Assembly (NCBI GenBank): GCA_015478945.1
Contig: JABUQX010131152.1
Span: forward strand, 1-16,845
Reading direction: 5' to 3'
DNA: 16,845 nucleotides
Origin: Trachelipus rathkii
Lineage: Eukaryota > Arthropoda > Malacostraca > Isopoda > Trachelipodidae
Positions 1-9,549 of the stretch are shown here, piece by piece. A program made the position numbers and the translations under genes. The notes beneath the pieces were generated by a model. It was not told the origin of the DNA, did not search any database, and saw only the letters and a list, made by a program, of their open reading frames with translations. The first letter of the stretch is position 1. Each line of letters opens with the position of its first letter.

Positions 1-314
1 ATTATTAGCCTTAAAAATAAGAAAGTATATTCACGAATGCTGAAGGCACATTTGCTATTTTGAGCACGAAATTTTGGACCAGATTGGATAAGTTAAGAAA
101 GAGCGTATCGTTCCGTAAATTGTATAGAATTCTGACAATAAAATTGTAGTATGAACCTTTTCCCGGAAAATTTAATATATCGTGAACGGGGGAAGCTTCA
201 GGAGGTATAACAAGACAAATAATATTTTTTTGATATACCACTATATGGAATATTTCGTCAAGCTTAATAGGGTATAATGATGGTTATCACTATGTATTAT
301 TTTATTAGGTAATG

Positions 315-334
315 ATAGGTTAGGTTAGGTTGGG
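315..334 (+). repeat. Short TTAGG-type run (three units)
   Basis: Three consecutive AGGTT units occur in the run ATAGGTTAGGTTAGGTTGGG. TTAGG is the ancestral arthropod telomere unit, and short interstitial runs of it are common in several insect genomes. Three units are too few to be a telomere. The run is a weak hint of arthropod origin. Confidence 0.6.
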
Positions 335-1212
335 ATATCGAGGAGATATGAATTTTTTTTGATTTTTATTTATTACCTGTATTTAAGCTAAATAGGTGTA
401 GGCGGAGATTATTGGATTGAGGAGGTATTATAGGAACTTTAAATGGTGAGGAGTTTTAAATTATTATTATAAGTTTCTATATAAGAGAGATTTCGGTGTG
501 TTACATTTGAGAATCCTGGTTTATCATGTTTTGCGATTTATCACATGGTTTGCTACAGGTCAAAGTAAGGCCTTCCCCAAAGAGAATCCTGGGACCTCGC
601 GTTAAATTTGTGCTTATAAAACAAACACTATTTAACGTAAATAAATCGTGTGAAAGATATATCAACCCATTACGATAGATTAATTCATTTTCGTTACAAG
701 GGTGGCTTTCGTAGACTTTGGAAGAACGATACTCAAAGAACAAAAACAAATAAATAATGTGTGAAGAAAAGAAAATACAATATAGCACGGATATAGAGGG
801 AAGAAACTTACAGAAGCTGTGAGAAAATATAAAAATTTTTTTATGTGGAGGGATAGCAAGATCACGAGCTGAGCGGATATAAAAAAATAAGAAGGTGTAA
901 GTCGAGTAACAAAGAGATTGTTTAATTTCTCTTTATATTTATTTCCGTTCTTTTCGTTTGGTGTTGCGCCGTTAAGAACATTTGATTATTTAATTATTGT
1001 GAAAATTATTTTTATTTGACTAACCCATATTTCCATAACTCATGATGTTATTTGTATTCCTAGAGTATTTAGGTTAAAGTATACGAAAGCAGAGAAGAGA
1101 AGATTTATTTTATTTTAATCCATGGAATTTTACAAGTTGTAAGAGTTTTCAAGAGAAAGAAAAATGCATAATTATATTGTTTATACTCAATTTGCTATAT
1201 ATGTTTTTTTTT

Positions 1213-1266
1213 GAAGAATAGGAGAAAGGAGAATAGGATAGGAGAATAGGATATAAGGATATAGGA
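1213..1266 (+). repeat. Imperfect GA-rich GAATAGG-type simple repeat
   Basis: The short words GAATAGG, GGAGAA and GGATA recur several times in about 54 bases, giving a purine-only low-complexity run. It looks like decayed simple-sequence DNA. Its opposite strand gives a Ser/Tyr/Pro-rich chance reading frame of no significance. Confidence 0.6.
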
Positions 1267-1408
1267 AAAAAATGATAAAATATAGTTGCTGGGAGTCGAA
1301 TTCGATACTTGAGTTGATATTCATTATTATTTTTATTATATTTAGAAGGAGAATAATATAATATTTGAGAGATTAACAACATTGTCTATAGCTATATCGT
1401 GATAATTT

Positions 1409-1492
1409 ATATTAATATATAATATATATATATATATATAAATTAATATATATATATATATATATTTAATATATAATATAATAATATAAGAG
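1409..1492. repeat. AT-alternating microsatellite tract
   Basis: About 84 bases made almost only of A and T, with two runs of alternating AT joined by AATTAATAT-type interruptions. The tract is close to self-complementary, so it could form a cruciform or hairpin. No function is implied. Confidence 0.8.
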
Positions 1493-1560
1493 TATTAATA
1501 ATTTTTTGTAGGGATATATATTATTATTTTCGACTTTGAATTTTTTCCTAGATGATGGAG

Positions 1561-3334
1561 AAAGGAATGGATTAATAGAGACTGAGTATAAGTCCAATTC
1601 CCGAGGATATAGGAAGTATTCCCACGGACAGATCAATAAGTGTCAGTATAGGGTTGTTTGAGGAATATTCACAAAGTAATCTAATACGCTGAAAGGAGGG
1701 TAAAAATATTGGAATGTGGGCAAAATGCTGTCAGTATTGAAGTAAAAATAATCAAGGTCATTTGCTCACCAACTACAAACCCCTGGCCAAACTGTAAAAT
1801 AATTATTTGTTTTCATAGCTGAATAGAAAAAGTTGTAGTTTCGCAATGATTATTTTGATGACACCAAAGAACCACACGAGGATAATAAGGTAAGGTTCAA
1901 AGAATAGACGTGTAAGAAGTATTGTCACTTCGTTGTTAATAGACTACGATCCCGTACGAGAGGTCTGCAAACTAGCAGAACAGAAAAATTCGGGTTAGAA
2001 TAGAAGCACAGGCTTATCAAAATGGAAATTACAACAAGAACAGAGTATTCAAAAGAAGGGAGTGCTGAAAAAAAGGCAAAGTATTTACACTACTGGGATT
2101 GAGGTGGGGAGATAGTGGTTCTATGATATTAGGGAAATTGTAAGTCGCGCACCGCACTGTTGAGGAACGAAACCGATAATCTGACACAACACACTAAAAG
2201 GTACACAGAAATAAGAAAGAGAAGAAAAAAAAGAAGGACAGATACAAGGAAGATACATATACAGTCGGGATATATAGTGTATCACAGAAGAACTATATGA
2301 ATCAGAACGACCAGACAAGTGAGCAGACAAGGGAGGGAAAAAGTGGTTGAGAGCACAACTTTGTAGAACTATAGGAGAGAAATTAAGGAATGAAGTTTGA
2401 GGTTATAAGACAGTTATTTATTATTATAATAAATTGCTGAAGCCAGGAGAAAACGATAGAAGATGAAATCATTTAGTCGGGCTAATGTAAAGGACCGGTC
2501 AAAAACCCATACCAGAGTAGAGCGCTCAAGACGAACAGTCCAAAAGTGATAATTGTATGCCCATTACTTTAGAAAATATTTTCCGATAGGTTATACAAAG
2601 GAACGTAGGAAGGATTAAAGACGCTGATTGGTGGTATGAGCTAAGAGCAATTTTTTCTTGGTAAGCCTTTCGTATTAAGATACGTATTGCTAAGTATATC
2701 TTTAATGGCACTAAACAATAGATTATTAAGAGCATCTACTCTATATGCCATGGTTATAAAATAGAAGGTTTGGCTGCAAGGACGAAAACGCGAAGGCGAT
2801 TAGCAAAATAGATTTATGCAAGAGAAGGAGTTCTGTGAGTTGAATGATTGAGTTTATTGAAACATGAAAAGCTATTGCAGAGATTGCTACTCGCAGGGTG
2901 CAAACCACATACTGGATATGGACAGCTAACCCCAATCGGATATGAGGATTATTAATAGCAGCGACAATAAGACACAGAAGTGTGGAGTATAAAGATAACA
3001 ACTCAATTTTATTGTATATTGAGCAGAAATATTTTGGTTATTGTGATGTTAATAAGCACATTGTGAGGTAGGTATGAAAAACACGAGAAGTGTTAATATG
3101 TCCACGCAAGAGTAAACAGAGAGACATTAAATATTTGAGCTTGGAGCCACATAGAGAAATTGAGTGTAGAAATACTGTAAAGAGAATAAAAGAAAGAGGA
3201 TGTGTAAGCGCACGCGTAGGTTCTAAATACACAATAATGGGCAACACCGACTAAATCAAATACATGAGGGCAGATGAAAGGAATACCTATGCAAGATAAG
3301 TAGTGTTCCTGTATCAAATTTGGTTAAATTATCC
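1561..3334 (+). other. A-rich unassigned region, possible upstream gag or leader of the left retroelement arm
   Basis: The + strand is rich in A and G, as in the retroelement arm that follows, but every frame is closed within about 70 codons and I recognise no capsid, matrix, primer-binding site or LTR. Its position directly upstream of the gag zinc knuckle, plus the matching base skew, suggest the 5' part of the same element. The right arm stops at a point equivalent to about 3335, so there is no second copy to compare. The region could also be unrelated flanking DNA. Confidence 0.3.
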
Positions 3335-3409
3335 TAGGGGTATCGCGATGCGAAATATCATGTGTACATTGAAAGAACACACATAGAATAATGAAAATGA
3401 TGTAGTCCA

Positions 3410-3466
3410 AAGTGTTATTTGGCTGTAATACAAAATAAGGACGACATAGAGAACCGAGATTGTTGG
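3410..3466 (+). pseudogene. gag: gag nucleocapsid zinc knuckle remnant (left arm)
   Basis: The pieces Lys-Cys-Tyr-x-x-Cys and, after a shift, Arg-Asp-Cys-Trp can be read on the + strand. They form a degraded CCHC zinc knuckle (normally C-x2-C-x4-H-x4-C), the RNA-binding motif of retroelement nucleocapsid. The stretch is about 9 bases longer than an intact knuckle and is out of frame across its middle, and the Gly-His pair is lost. The matching minus-strand copy at 12076-12128 keeps Gly-His and supports the call. Downstream, about 3467-4240 is an Arg/Ser/Glu-rich A-rich linker toward the protease. It includes 3548-3594, one of the best matches between the two arms. Confidence 0.65.
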
Positions 3467-4239
3467 ATTTTTTTACTCGACTCCTGGTTAGAGGATGGTG
3501 CCTTAAGCATGCGGTAGTGATTGAGGAACCACGGACCATCAGACAAAGGGAGTGGTGGTTCCTCGAAACTAACTACAGACAGCAGAGGGACAGGAACCCA
3601 AGTAAGACAACGCCGGAGAGCGAGAGGAGAGGAAGACCCTTTGATAAGGAGGATGTTCTTGTGTGAAGAAACACGCGCTCCACAGAGCGTGAGTATTCAC
3701 TTGTGAGAGAGGAAGAGATAGAGGAAACTTTGCACACAGGGGAACGAGAAAGACGCAACGAGTTTCGGGAAATGAATCCGCTCCGTCCATACTGCCCCTG
3801 AAAATGGACATCTAAGAGTCTCGGCCGAAGCGATCCACAGAAAGTCACTAGGATATGATGTTTGTCCACAGCGCCTAGCCAGCTCTGGTTAATAAAGCAG
3901 TACTAGATGTGGATGCTTGGTATCCCTCTTCACAATCAAGCCACAAAAGAATTTTGTAATGTTGAACTTAAGCTGAAGATACTAACACACCGATGTTATC
4001 ATTCCGAACCACAATATGGATAACCTTAAGAATTAAGGGATATAATAAGGCGTTGCACGCACTCCAACAATACACAGACGATGATAAATCAGGATTGAAT
4101 CCACGTCAGTAAGAAGGAAAGTCTCAAGATCAAGGTAAGTGCAAGGATCGTTATAATAGTAAATACACATCAATAACTTTGTTGAGATTTATGATACAAA
4201 ATTGTAAGATTAATTTGAGTAATATGAATTGCTAATTAA

Positions 4240-4490
4240 ATACGACAATGTGGTGCTCAATATTGTCTCATGTATTTAGGAAGAAGACAACAAATATAGG
4301 AGGATTGTACCTGAATACCTTAATTAATCAAAAGATGACGATGAAGTTTAAGAGTGTGGGAGACCTAAAACTTTATGGTATATATGGGTGGAGTCTAAAC
4401 AAGACCGGCTACATAAACATAGTAAAAATATTTAAATGTATCTATGATTTCATTATGGCCTACCTGGACAAAGATTTATGTTTTTGTTAG
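4240..4490 (+). pseudogene. pol: Retroviral-type aspartic protease remnant (left arm)
   Basis: The codon GAC at 4244, followed after a small insertion by GGTGCTCAA, corresponds to the Asp-Ser-Gly-Ala-Gln active site seen intact on the minus strand at 11364. The segment 4330-4377 matches 11251-11298 at nearly every base, and the match continues through GGAGTCTAAAC. An 81-codon open frame (4248-4490) runs over this area, but it starts one frame away from the active-site Asp and its first part is not protease-like, so I do not call it a gene. In the element, such a protease would cleave the Gag-Pol polyprotein; here the frame is broken within the catalytic loop. Confidence 0.65.
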
Positions 4491-5809
4491 TTGACACGAA
4501 AGGAGTTAGAGAAGAGTACGGAAAACAATACTTATTAGGCAACATTCCCAGAGCGTGCAGTTAATTTTGCGAGATACTAAAACAAGATTTGAAGTAGTAT
4601 TATATAAGGATTACGCTGGATCTTTACTCCACGTTCATAGGGAACTATAATATAAAGAAACAGTATATTTAACAGGACACGATCCTGACGATTGGTGCAC
4701 TTGGAGGGTAGTTATCTGCCGAGGCAATACCCGTTATATATAGCACAAGAGTTAAATGGTATACCAACTCTTATCACAATTATTATTGAATGAGTGGATT
4801 CGGCACGAATAAAAGGGTCACAAATAGAGGATCTCCGAGAGAGAATTAAAGCATAGAAATGGAAAATCGTGTCATGCCATTATGAACCTGCACGCCAGGT
4901 TAATTAAGTCTAGAGAGTCAAGAAAGGGACCAAATACCTCGAAGAGGAATACTCACAATAATATCAGGAGTTTCAATTCTCTATTTCTTATATATTAATG
5001 CCAGGATTGGGTGCACCATGCTGCAACGTAAACAATCAGGAAAATATGGACACTCATATCCATAGTATGAAATTAGAGTAACTGATCAATCCCTCAGGAA
5101 AATTAGAGAAGCTGGTCGAGAAGGTGAATCAGTAATAGGGGACTCGCGCTAAAAGACTTAGTTGTGATGATGATTATTGAATCATACTCTCAAGAGATCT
5201 GTTATACCCAAGGTAATGCAGTGTACTCTTCATGAGAAACACACTAAACGATTAACTCGGGATAACTGGTTTAAAGAGAAACAAGGAGACCGATGAACTT
5301 GCAAGAAATGACCCGTTTGCTGAAGGAAAGGCACTACAGAAAAAAGGGGAAAAATAAGAGATTCAATGGATGATTACACTAAAAATAAAAGAACACGAGA
5401 GCAAAAGTGACCACCATCTACGTTGGCTTGGTCAGCGGAATACGCGGTCACATGCTGAGGAGGACTTCGAATTAGAGAACACATTCATAGGGAACTATAA
5501 TATATACATTATGACACAAAACCAATTAATAAATCAGGATTAAGGATTGCAAAAAATATATAAATAATAATACACTAACATAATATAATAACTTATTTTC
5601 TTAATCGTATAAAGATAAAGATACAATAATAAGGAAGGTTAAAACTGGATGGAATAAGTATAATAAATGCCAACGCCACAGAGAATGCCTTATGTTTAAA
5701 AATAACACATCTGTAGAAGACCATTAGTTGACTGTCAAGAAATGAATGAGAGAAGTATACATAATCAATCGGTATGTTAAGAACATTAATATGCGAATAA
5801 AAATGAATG
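4491..5809 (+). pseudogene. pol: Protease-RT linker region of pol (left arm)
   Basis: No conserved domain is readable, but the segment aligns piecewise to minus-strand 10170-11160. Good anchors are 4995-5020 with 10704-10727 and 5273-5326 with 10434-10484. In the right arm the first anchor encodes a short open run containing Met-Pro-Gly-Leu-Val-Ala-His-Val, which fits the variable stretch between protease and RT of gypsy-type Pol. A perfect 21-base direct repeat lies within this segment at 4634-4654 and 5484-5504. Frames change every 20 or so codons. Confidence 0.5.
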
Positions 5810-6360
5810 ACGAGGAACAACACTATTTCGTACTGAGTGTAAATTTGAAAATCTATATAATCGAGACTGACACATATAATACCAAGTAACTCGAGGCAAG
5901 AAGGTTCCAAATGGCCAGCATAAATGAAACCGTCTATGGATGTCAGGGGGTACAATACTTTACACCAACGCCTATAGTGAGATTATAGTAAAAGGGTATT
6001 ATCAGATGCAGATTAGGAAGGATAATAATAAAACAAAGGATTATTATACAAGCATTTTACTAACCACGTCATGTGAGTTATTCGTCCGCAAACACTTATC
6101 CGAATTTTGGTTTTCAAATTGTTGAGACACGCAGTAAGTGTTTCTGAGAGATGCTACATATGAGAGCGAGAACCACCTCAAGATATTCATGCCAAGCATC
6201 ACCAGCAAGGGAAGATGCATGCTGGATATCACTTACTAGGTTTTAGTCGAGACAAGGCACGTGGTTTCCTTTCATCGATATGATAGTCTTCATTTAAGTA
6301 TTAATAAATCATACAGAATTTCGAGAACATTTAGGGAAATTGATTAGACACAAGGTTCTC
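5810..6360 (+). pseudogene. pol: Ty3/gypsy-type reverse transcriptase remnant (left arm)
   Basis: Three signature blocks appear in order. First, 5810-5889 reads as one frame with FVLSVN followed by ETDTY, matching the fingers-palm stretch of gypsy RT (R-x-CVDYR-x-LN...T..D-x-YP). Second, near 5970-6040, KGYYQ followed by an Arg-Lys-Asp-rich stretch matches the DL-x-x-GY-x-Q block. Third, 6268-6350 reads as one frame with FIDM at 6271-6282 in place of the catalytic Y-x-DD, followed after a stop by EFREHLGKLI, the post-YxDD helix typical of this group. The second catalytic Asp is replaced by Met, and several frameshifts separate the blocks. The enzyme would copy element RNA into DNA; this copy cannot work. 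A 120-codon minus-strand frame at 5593-5955 is only antisense to it. Confidence 0.8.
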
Positions 6361-6700
6361 ACAGCTGCTTTCTGTCGAAAACGTATAAACGATCAAGGTA
6401 AAGTGCAGTAAATGTTAGCTGGGTCTCAAGAAATGATATGAAATATTTATCACTTGGACCACATACATCAGGAACAAGGATATATTGGCATCCTTAGATA
6501 AACTGAGACCTAAGAAAATATAAATTTGGAATCAGTGGAACAAGATTGGAGAGCCTACTAAATTGTGGGAGAGCTAAAGACGATATATAGGAGAATGATT
6601 TAAACAATTTTCAATCTGCACCTTATTACAATGATACAAGGATTATGTTATTATCACAAGGTTAAAGATACAGTGAGTAGGTCAGCATCCTTCTCAGTAG
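6361..6700 (+). pseudogene. pol: RT thumb/connection region of pol (left arm)
   Basis: The segment lies between the RT post-YxDD helix and the connection block that starts near 6700. I see no continuous motif, only A-rich sequence with the same strand skew and many stops. Position and its counterpart on the minus strand (about 9240-9550) are the only evidence that it is RT thumb or connection sequence. Confidence 0.4.
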
Positions 6701-7330
6701 CACTACACTGGGAGGAACAAAGAGAGAACAGGATCACAAATATGAATTGGAGCTAGAGTATGGAAAGTGAGTCAATAGGCACTATCGAAGGCACTCTGGA
6801 AATATAATGGATGAATAGAATTTATAGTAGAGTTACGCATTCAGATTTTATCATCTGGAGATTAAGGTAGTTAAGGAAGTTGGGAAACGGGGTCGCTAAT
6901 GACGTTAGAGATGCCAGTAGAAATTTGGAGTTAATAATGGTAGGAAGGCTTGGTGCCAAGACAAGGAGGATGGTAAGATATGAATGTAATTGCATTAATT
7001 AATTCACACACTACCTTCTAATATGCACATGTGATAAGGAAAAAAGAGCTATCAACTAAATGATATAGGAGAAACTGCTATAGCCATATCAGAATGGGGG
7101 ATTAATATAAGTTTATCACGAGTGACCATTTTATCTACTTAGGTATACCAGGTAACTTATTAATTACTTGTATACACTAGATTACATCGGTTACCATTGG
7201 TATATTTATTACACCGATGAAGCCATAGTGAGATATAACGCCAGGAGAGATTGAGAACGGGCGGGTCACGAGTTATCGGGTGAATGAGTTGAGGCGCGCA
7301 GAGATGGAGTGTTACAAAAGAATCCATTAG
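6700..7330 (+). pseudogene. pol: RNase H remnant (left arm)
   Basis: Near 6705-6790, WEEQ followed by an Asn/Trp stretch aligns with the minus-strand connection block at about 9140-9235. Near 6945-6980 a frame reads AWCQDKEDGK, matching the A-V-L-x-Q...DGK block at the start of gypsy RNase H. At 7047-7097, SYQLNDIGETAIAISEW matches the Y-S-x-x-E-x-E-x-L-A-I-V-W-A-I-x-x-W block holding the catalytic Glu. At about 7200-7260, an Ala-Arg stretch followed by AGHELSG matches the RNase H end before the usual ADALSR. RNase H removes the RNA strand of the RNA-DNA hybrid. Stops and shifts separate the blocks, so the domain is dead as written. Confidence 0.75.
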
Positions 7331-7983
7331 ATACATTCAAACTCGGAACAGCGATAATAGAAGTTCCGCAGACCACAAATAAGATCAAAAGAGTAGAAAA
7401 GTAAATTTAACAATATAGTGAAATTATAGTCGACTAATAGGTGTAATTAACATAGGACAATGATTTGCATCTTATCACAAAGCGCGGTTTTAAATAGGGT
7501 TATAAATGAGACATTGGTAACAGGAATCGGGTGCCTGTATTACAACTCTTATCATGTATTGTATATGATAAGTTAGATGGACATTAATGAATAAATAGAG
7601 AAAATTCTAATATATATGAAGCTTAATAAGCAGAAATAAATCATCCTAGTTTTTGGAGTATAAATTTTTTCATGGAAACTAAGGTTTCTACATATTCATA
7701 GGAATTATTTTTATTTTGTGACATATCCTGTATCAGCAGTGAATAATGTGATAATCGCAGGTTGGAAAAGGACCATAAATATATAGCCTTAAAATTACTA
7801 AAAAAGCAATTAAACTTCGTGCAGGAAAGACACAGTACCAGAAAGTCTTTAATAAACGGAGGAGAGACTAGAAATTTCTGAAATTAGCATATGATGTTCA
7901 GAAAGATTTTATGAACTCAAAGGAATTATGAGCTAGTTGGTTACACGAAAAAGTGGCATATACAGTCGGATCAAAACAGGCAT
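7331..7983 (+). other. Post-RNase H tail of the left arm, domain not identified
   Basis: In gypsy elements the integrase zinc finger (HHCC) and DDE core should follow RNase H here. I tried all three + frames and found no convincing HHCC or DDE signature. The tail does align in reverse complement with 7993-8570. The strongest pair is 7801-7845 with 8171-8220, and the CCTTTTCCAACC-type stretch near 7760 pairs with 8255-8290. The retroelement sequence is therefore cut about 650 bases after RNase H, at the fold axis. Confidence 0.5.
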
Positions 7984-7999
7984 AGGAACTCGATGCCTG
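7977..7999. repeat. Hairpin at the axis of the giant palindrome
   Basis: CAGGCAT (7977-7983) is perfectly complementary to ATGCCTG (7993-7999) with a 9-base loop between them. Outside it the two flanks remain recognisable as decayed reverse complements, for example the strong pair 7801-7845 and 8171-8220. Sums of paired coordinates rise from about 15540 at the outer end to about 15976 here. This makes it the fold point of the two retroelement arms rather than a chance hairpin. Confidence 0.75.
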
Positions 8000-8570
8000 G
8001 CACACTAGCATCGGGAGTAGATAAGGTCATCTTTTTAAGTTGTTACAACCATCTCTTCCGGGATTGAGACCAAGGAAGTTATAGACATCACGGAATCAAT
8101 TCATATTTCACCATCGTATAGTACAAACCAAATCTTTGTATGTGAAATTCTATACCTGGCACTAAAATAAAACTTCTGGTACTGAGTTTTCTCTGGGCGG
8201 TGTAGGTTAATAATTGCTTAATATAGTTAAAGTTCGTATAAGTGACTTAATCGTCTCTTTCCATACCCGATATCAATATTTCAACTAATCTATCAAGAGA
8301 GAATACAGAGATTGATATCCAATAAAAACCATTTACCCTTAGCTTGCCTGGAGTGTAGTTTTTTCTTGAGTTTAAATATTATCAGATACGTGCGAATTCT
8401 ATATTATCACAAAGATAATACTATACCACAATGACAAACTACAAAAGAGGCTCCGAGATAGAGAGTAAGACAGAATCAGATAGGAGTATGCCACAATAGT
8501 GTTATAAGAAACCTGTCAATAATCTGCCCTTTTGTTTAGTGCATTCTGGATACCGTGGACTTCGATTTCT
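7993..8570 (-). other. Post-RNase H tail of the right arm, domain not identified
   Basis: This is the reverse-complement partner of 7331-7983 and follows the RNase H remnant on the minus strand. No integrase motif could be read. The anchor at 8171-8220 shares a run such as CTTCTGGTACTG with the reverse complement of the left arm. Together the two tails form the inner part of the palindrome around 7988. Confidence 0.5.
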
Positions 8571-9240
8571 TTCATTTAAACCAGACAGGCGATATGTATG
8601 ATCGTTGATGAACCGTACTCTGACCATAAGATAGTCTGGACGTAACTATACTGATGCCGCTATGGGTCCTGGGATTACATAATATCAAGGATCTGGAATC
8701 ACTATCCATCCTCAAGTCATCCAGAACTCGGGCCAATTTACTATCCACTAGCTTCATCGTGTGTAAATATACAATGGCCGATTGATGCGTGTTAGCAAGA
8801 TGAAGTCCTGGCTAGTAGAAAAGGCCGAAAACTTTAATCCCATCGTATGGCTAGCAGTTCCTTTCTATTGTGGAAGCTTTCCAGAGTTCACCATGCATTG
8901 TGATCACGAAGGTGTGGGAGTTACATAATACAAATCTAGAGCTACTTATACTTATCCAACCATAAACTGTATCGCTTCTATGGTCAACAAAAGACATCTG
9001 CATCACCAAATCAATAATATACATATGAGTGCACCCACGTAAGAGTTACGCTAATTATCACCTAATACCATGAATACCTTCCATGAAAATCATGGAATAG
9101 ATATACTGCTACTGATTCTTTTCATACCAGTTTTGTACACAGTTCAACGAAAGCCCTGACTCCTTTTCATTATATGTCCATATCAGTTTGGGTCCTTTCT
9201 TTTGCCTCCCGCTCTCAGTATGGCTCATGAGAGTAGCTAG
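8571..9240 (-). pseudogene. pol: RNase H remnant (right arm)
   Basis: Minus-strand blocks appear in order. Near 9140-9235, GRQKKGPKLIWTYNEKES resembles the connection region (K-x-F-x-W-x-x-E-C-x-x-A-F). At 8840-8878, ASTIER then, after a one-base shift, ELLAIRW matches the Y-S-T-x-E-R-E-x-L-A-I-V-W block with the catalytic Glu. At 8572-8757 a 61-codon open frame includes HTMK, SKLARVLDDL and RTHSG, matching the RNase H C-terminal stretch (D-H-x-x-L-x-W-L...R-x-A-R-W...PG-x-x-N-x-x-A-D-A-L-S-R). This small frame is a genuine coding remnant, though not a functional gene. The counterpart in the left arm is 6700-7330. Confidence 0.75.
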
Positions 9241-9549
9241 CACTCCTGAACAATTTTTTATGAATATGAAAGGAAATTTTTTTAATTAGGAGAGATACTT
9301 AAATATTCGAATCTATTTTAACTCATTCTCATCATTTATATGTAGGCTCTTTCCATTACTCATACTATATGATACCATAAATTATTGAATATCATATATC
9401 CGTGCAGTTTATCTAGATCATCGCCTGTCTACTCGAACTAAATGATGATGTTCCAATGTGATTTATTAACTTCTTCTAGGACTACCAGTCTTATCTAGTA
9501 TACTCTACCTCTTACCTTGTATGCTTAGTTTCTGCAGTAAGTGTCTGCT
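9241..9549 (-). pseudogene. pol: RT thumb/connection region of pol (right arm)
   Basis: The segment lies between the RT palm block and the connection/RNase H block on the minus strand. All frames are closed by stops and no motif is readable. It is the positional partner of 6361-6700 in the other arm and is assigned on that basis only. Confidence 0.4.

Larger units (their letters stand above)
1..1560. other. AT-rich left flank, no gene recognised
   Basis: AT-rich sequence without a recognisable gene. The longest open stretches (minus strand, about 11-241 and 501-788) have hydrophobic, Leu/Ile/Phe/Tyr-rich translations typical of chance frames in AT-rich DNA, and I see no family motif in them. 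The segment holds a short TTAGG-type run, a GA-rich run and a long AT-alternating tract, each listed separately. The 11-mer GAGAATCCTGG occurs twice, near 509 and 581, but the similarity does not extend. A promoter or a small exon cannot be excluded from sequence alone. Confidence 0.5.
3335..7983 (+). mobile_element. Ty3/gypsy-like retroelement relic, left arm of a giant inverted repeat
   Basis: Modules in + strand order are a gag zinc knuckle (3410-3466), protease (from 4244), RT (5810-about 6350), RNase H (about 6700-7330) and an unassigned tail. This order, and the RT and RNase H signatures, fit Ty3/gypsy Pol. All modules are split by frameshifts and stops, so no full-length product is possible as written. 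The same modules recur on the minus strand at 7993-12205. Anchor pairs include 3548-3594 with 11981-12028, 4330-4377 with 11251-11298, 4995-5020 with 10704-10727, 5273-5326 with 10434-10484, and 7801-7845 with 8171-8220. No LTR, integrase signature or target-site duplication was found. The outer limit is approximate and set by where similarity to the right arm fades. Confidence 0.85.

Noticed and set aside
315..334. Telomere end
   Set aside because: Only three units, surrounded by ordinary sequence on both sides.
501..788. 95-codon minus-strand frame
   Set aside because: Biased AT-driven composition, no recognised motif and no gene context.
4248..4490. 81-codon plus-strand frame as a stand-alone gene
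   Set aside because: It overlaps the protease remnant in a shifted frame, and the matching minus-strand copy shows the true reading frame differs.
5593..5955. Longest open frame in the window (120 codons, minus strand)
   Set aside because: It lies antisense to the left-arm RT, whose signature block (5810-5889) reads on the + strand. Its own translation is hydrophobic and without a family motif.
7331..8060. Integrase domain in the left arm
   Set aside because: Isolated His, Cys and Gly-Pro-like words could be picked out, but no ordered HHCC or DDE pattern holds in either arm.
8668..8968. Apparent direct repeat between 8668-8719 and 8912-8968 (shared TTACATAAT)
   Set aside because: The two places correspond to different RNase H blocks, and similarity is limited to a few short words. 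It is probably chance.
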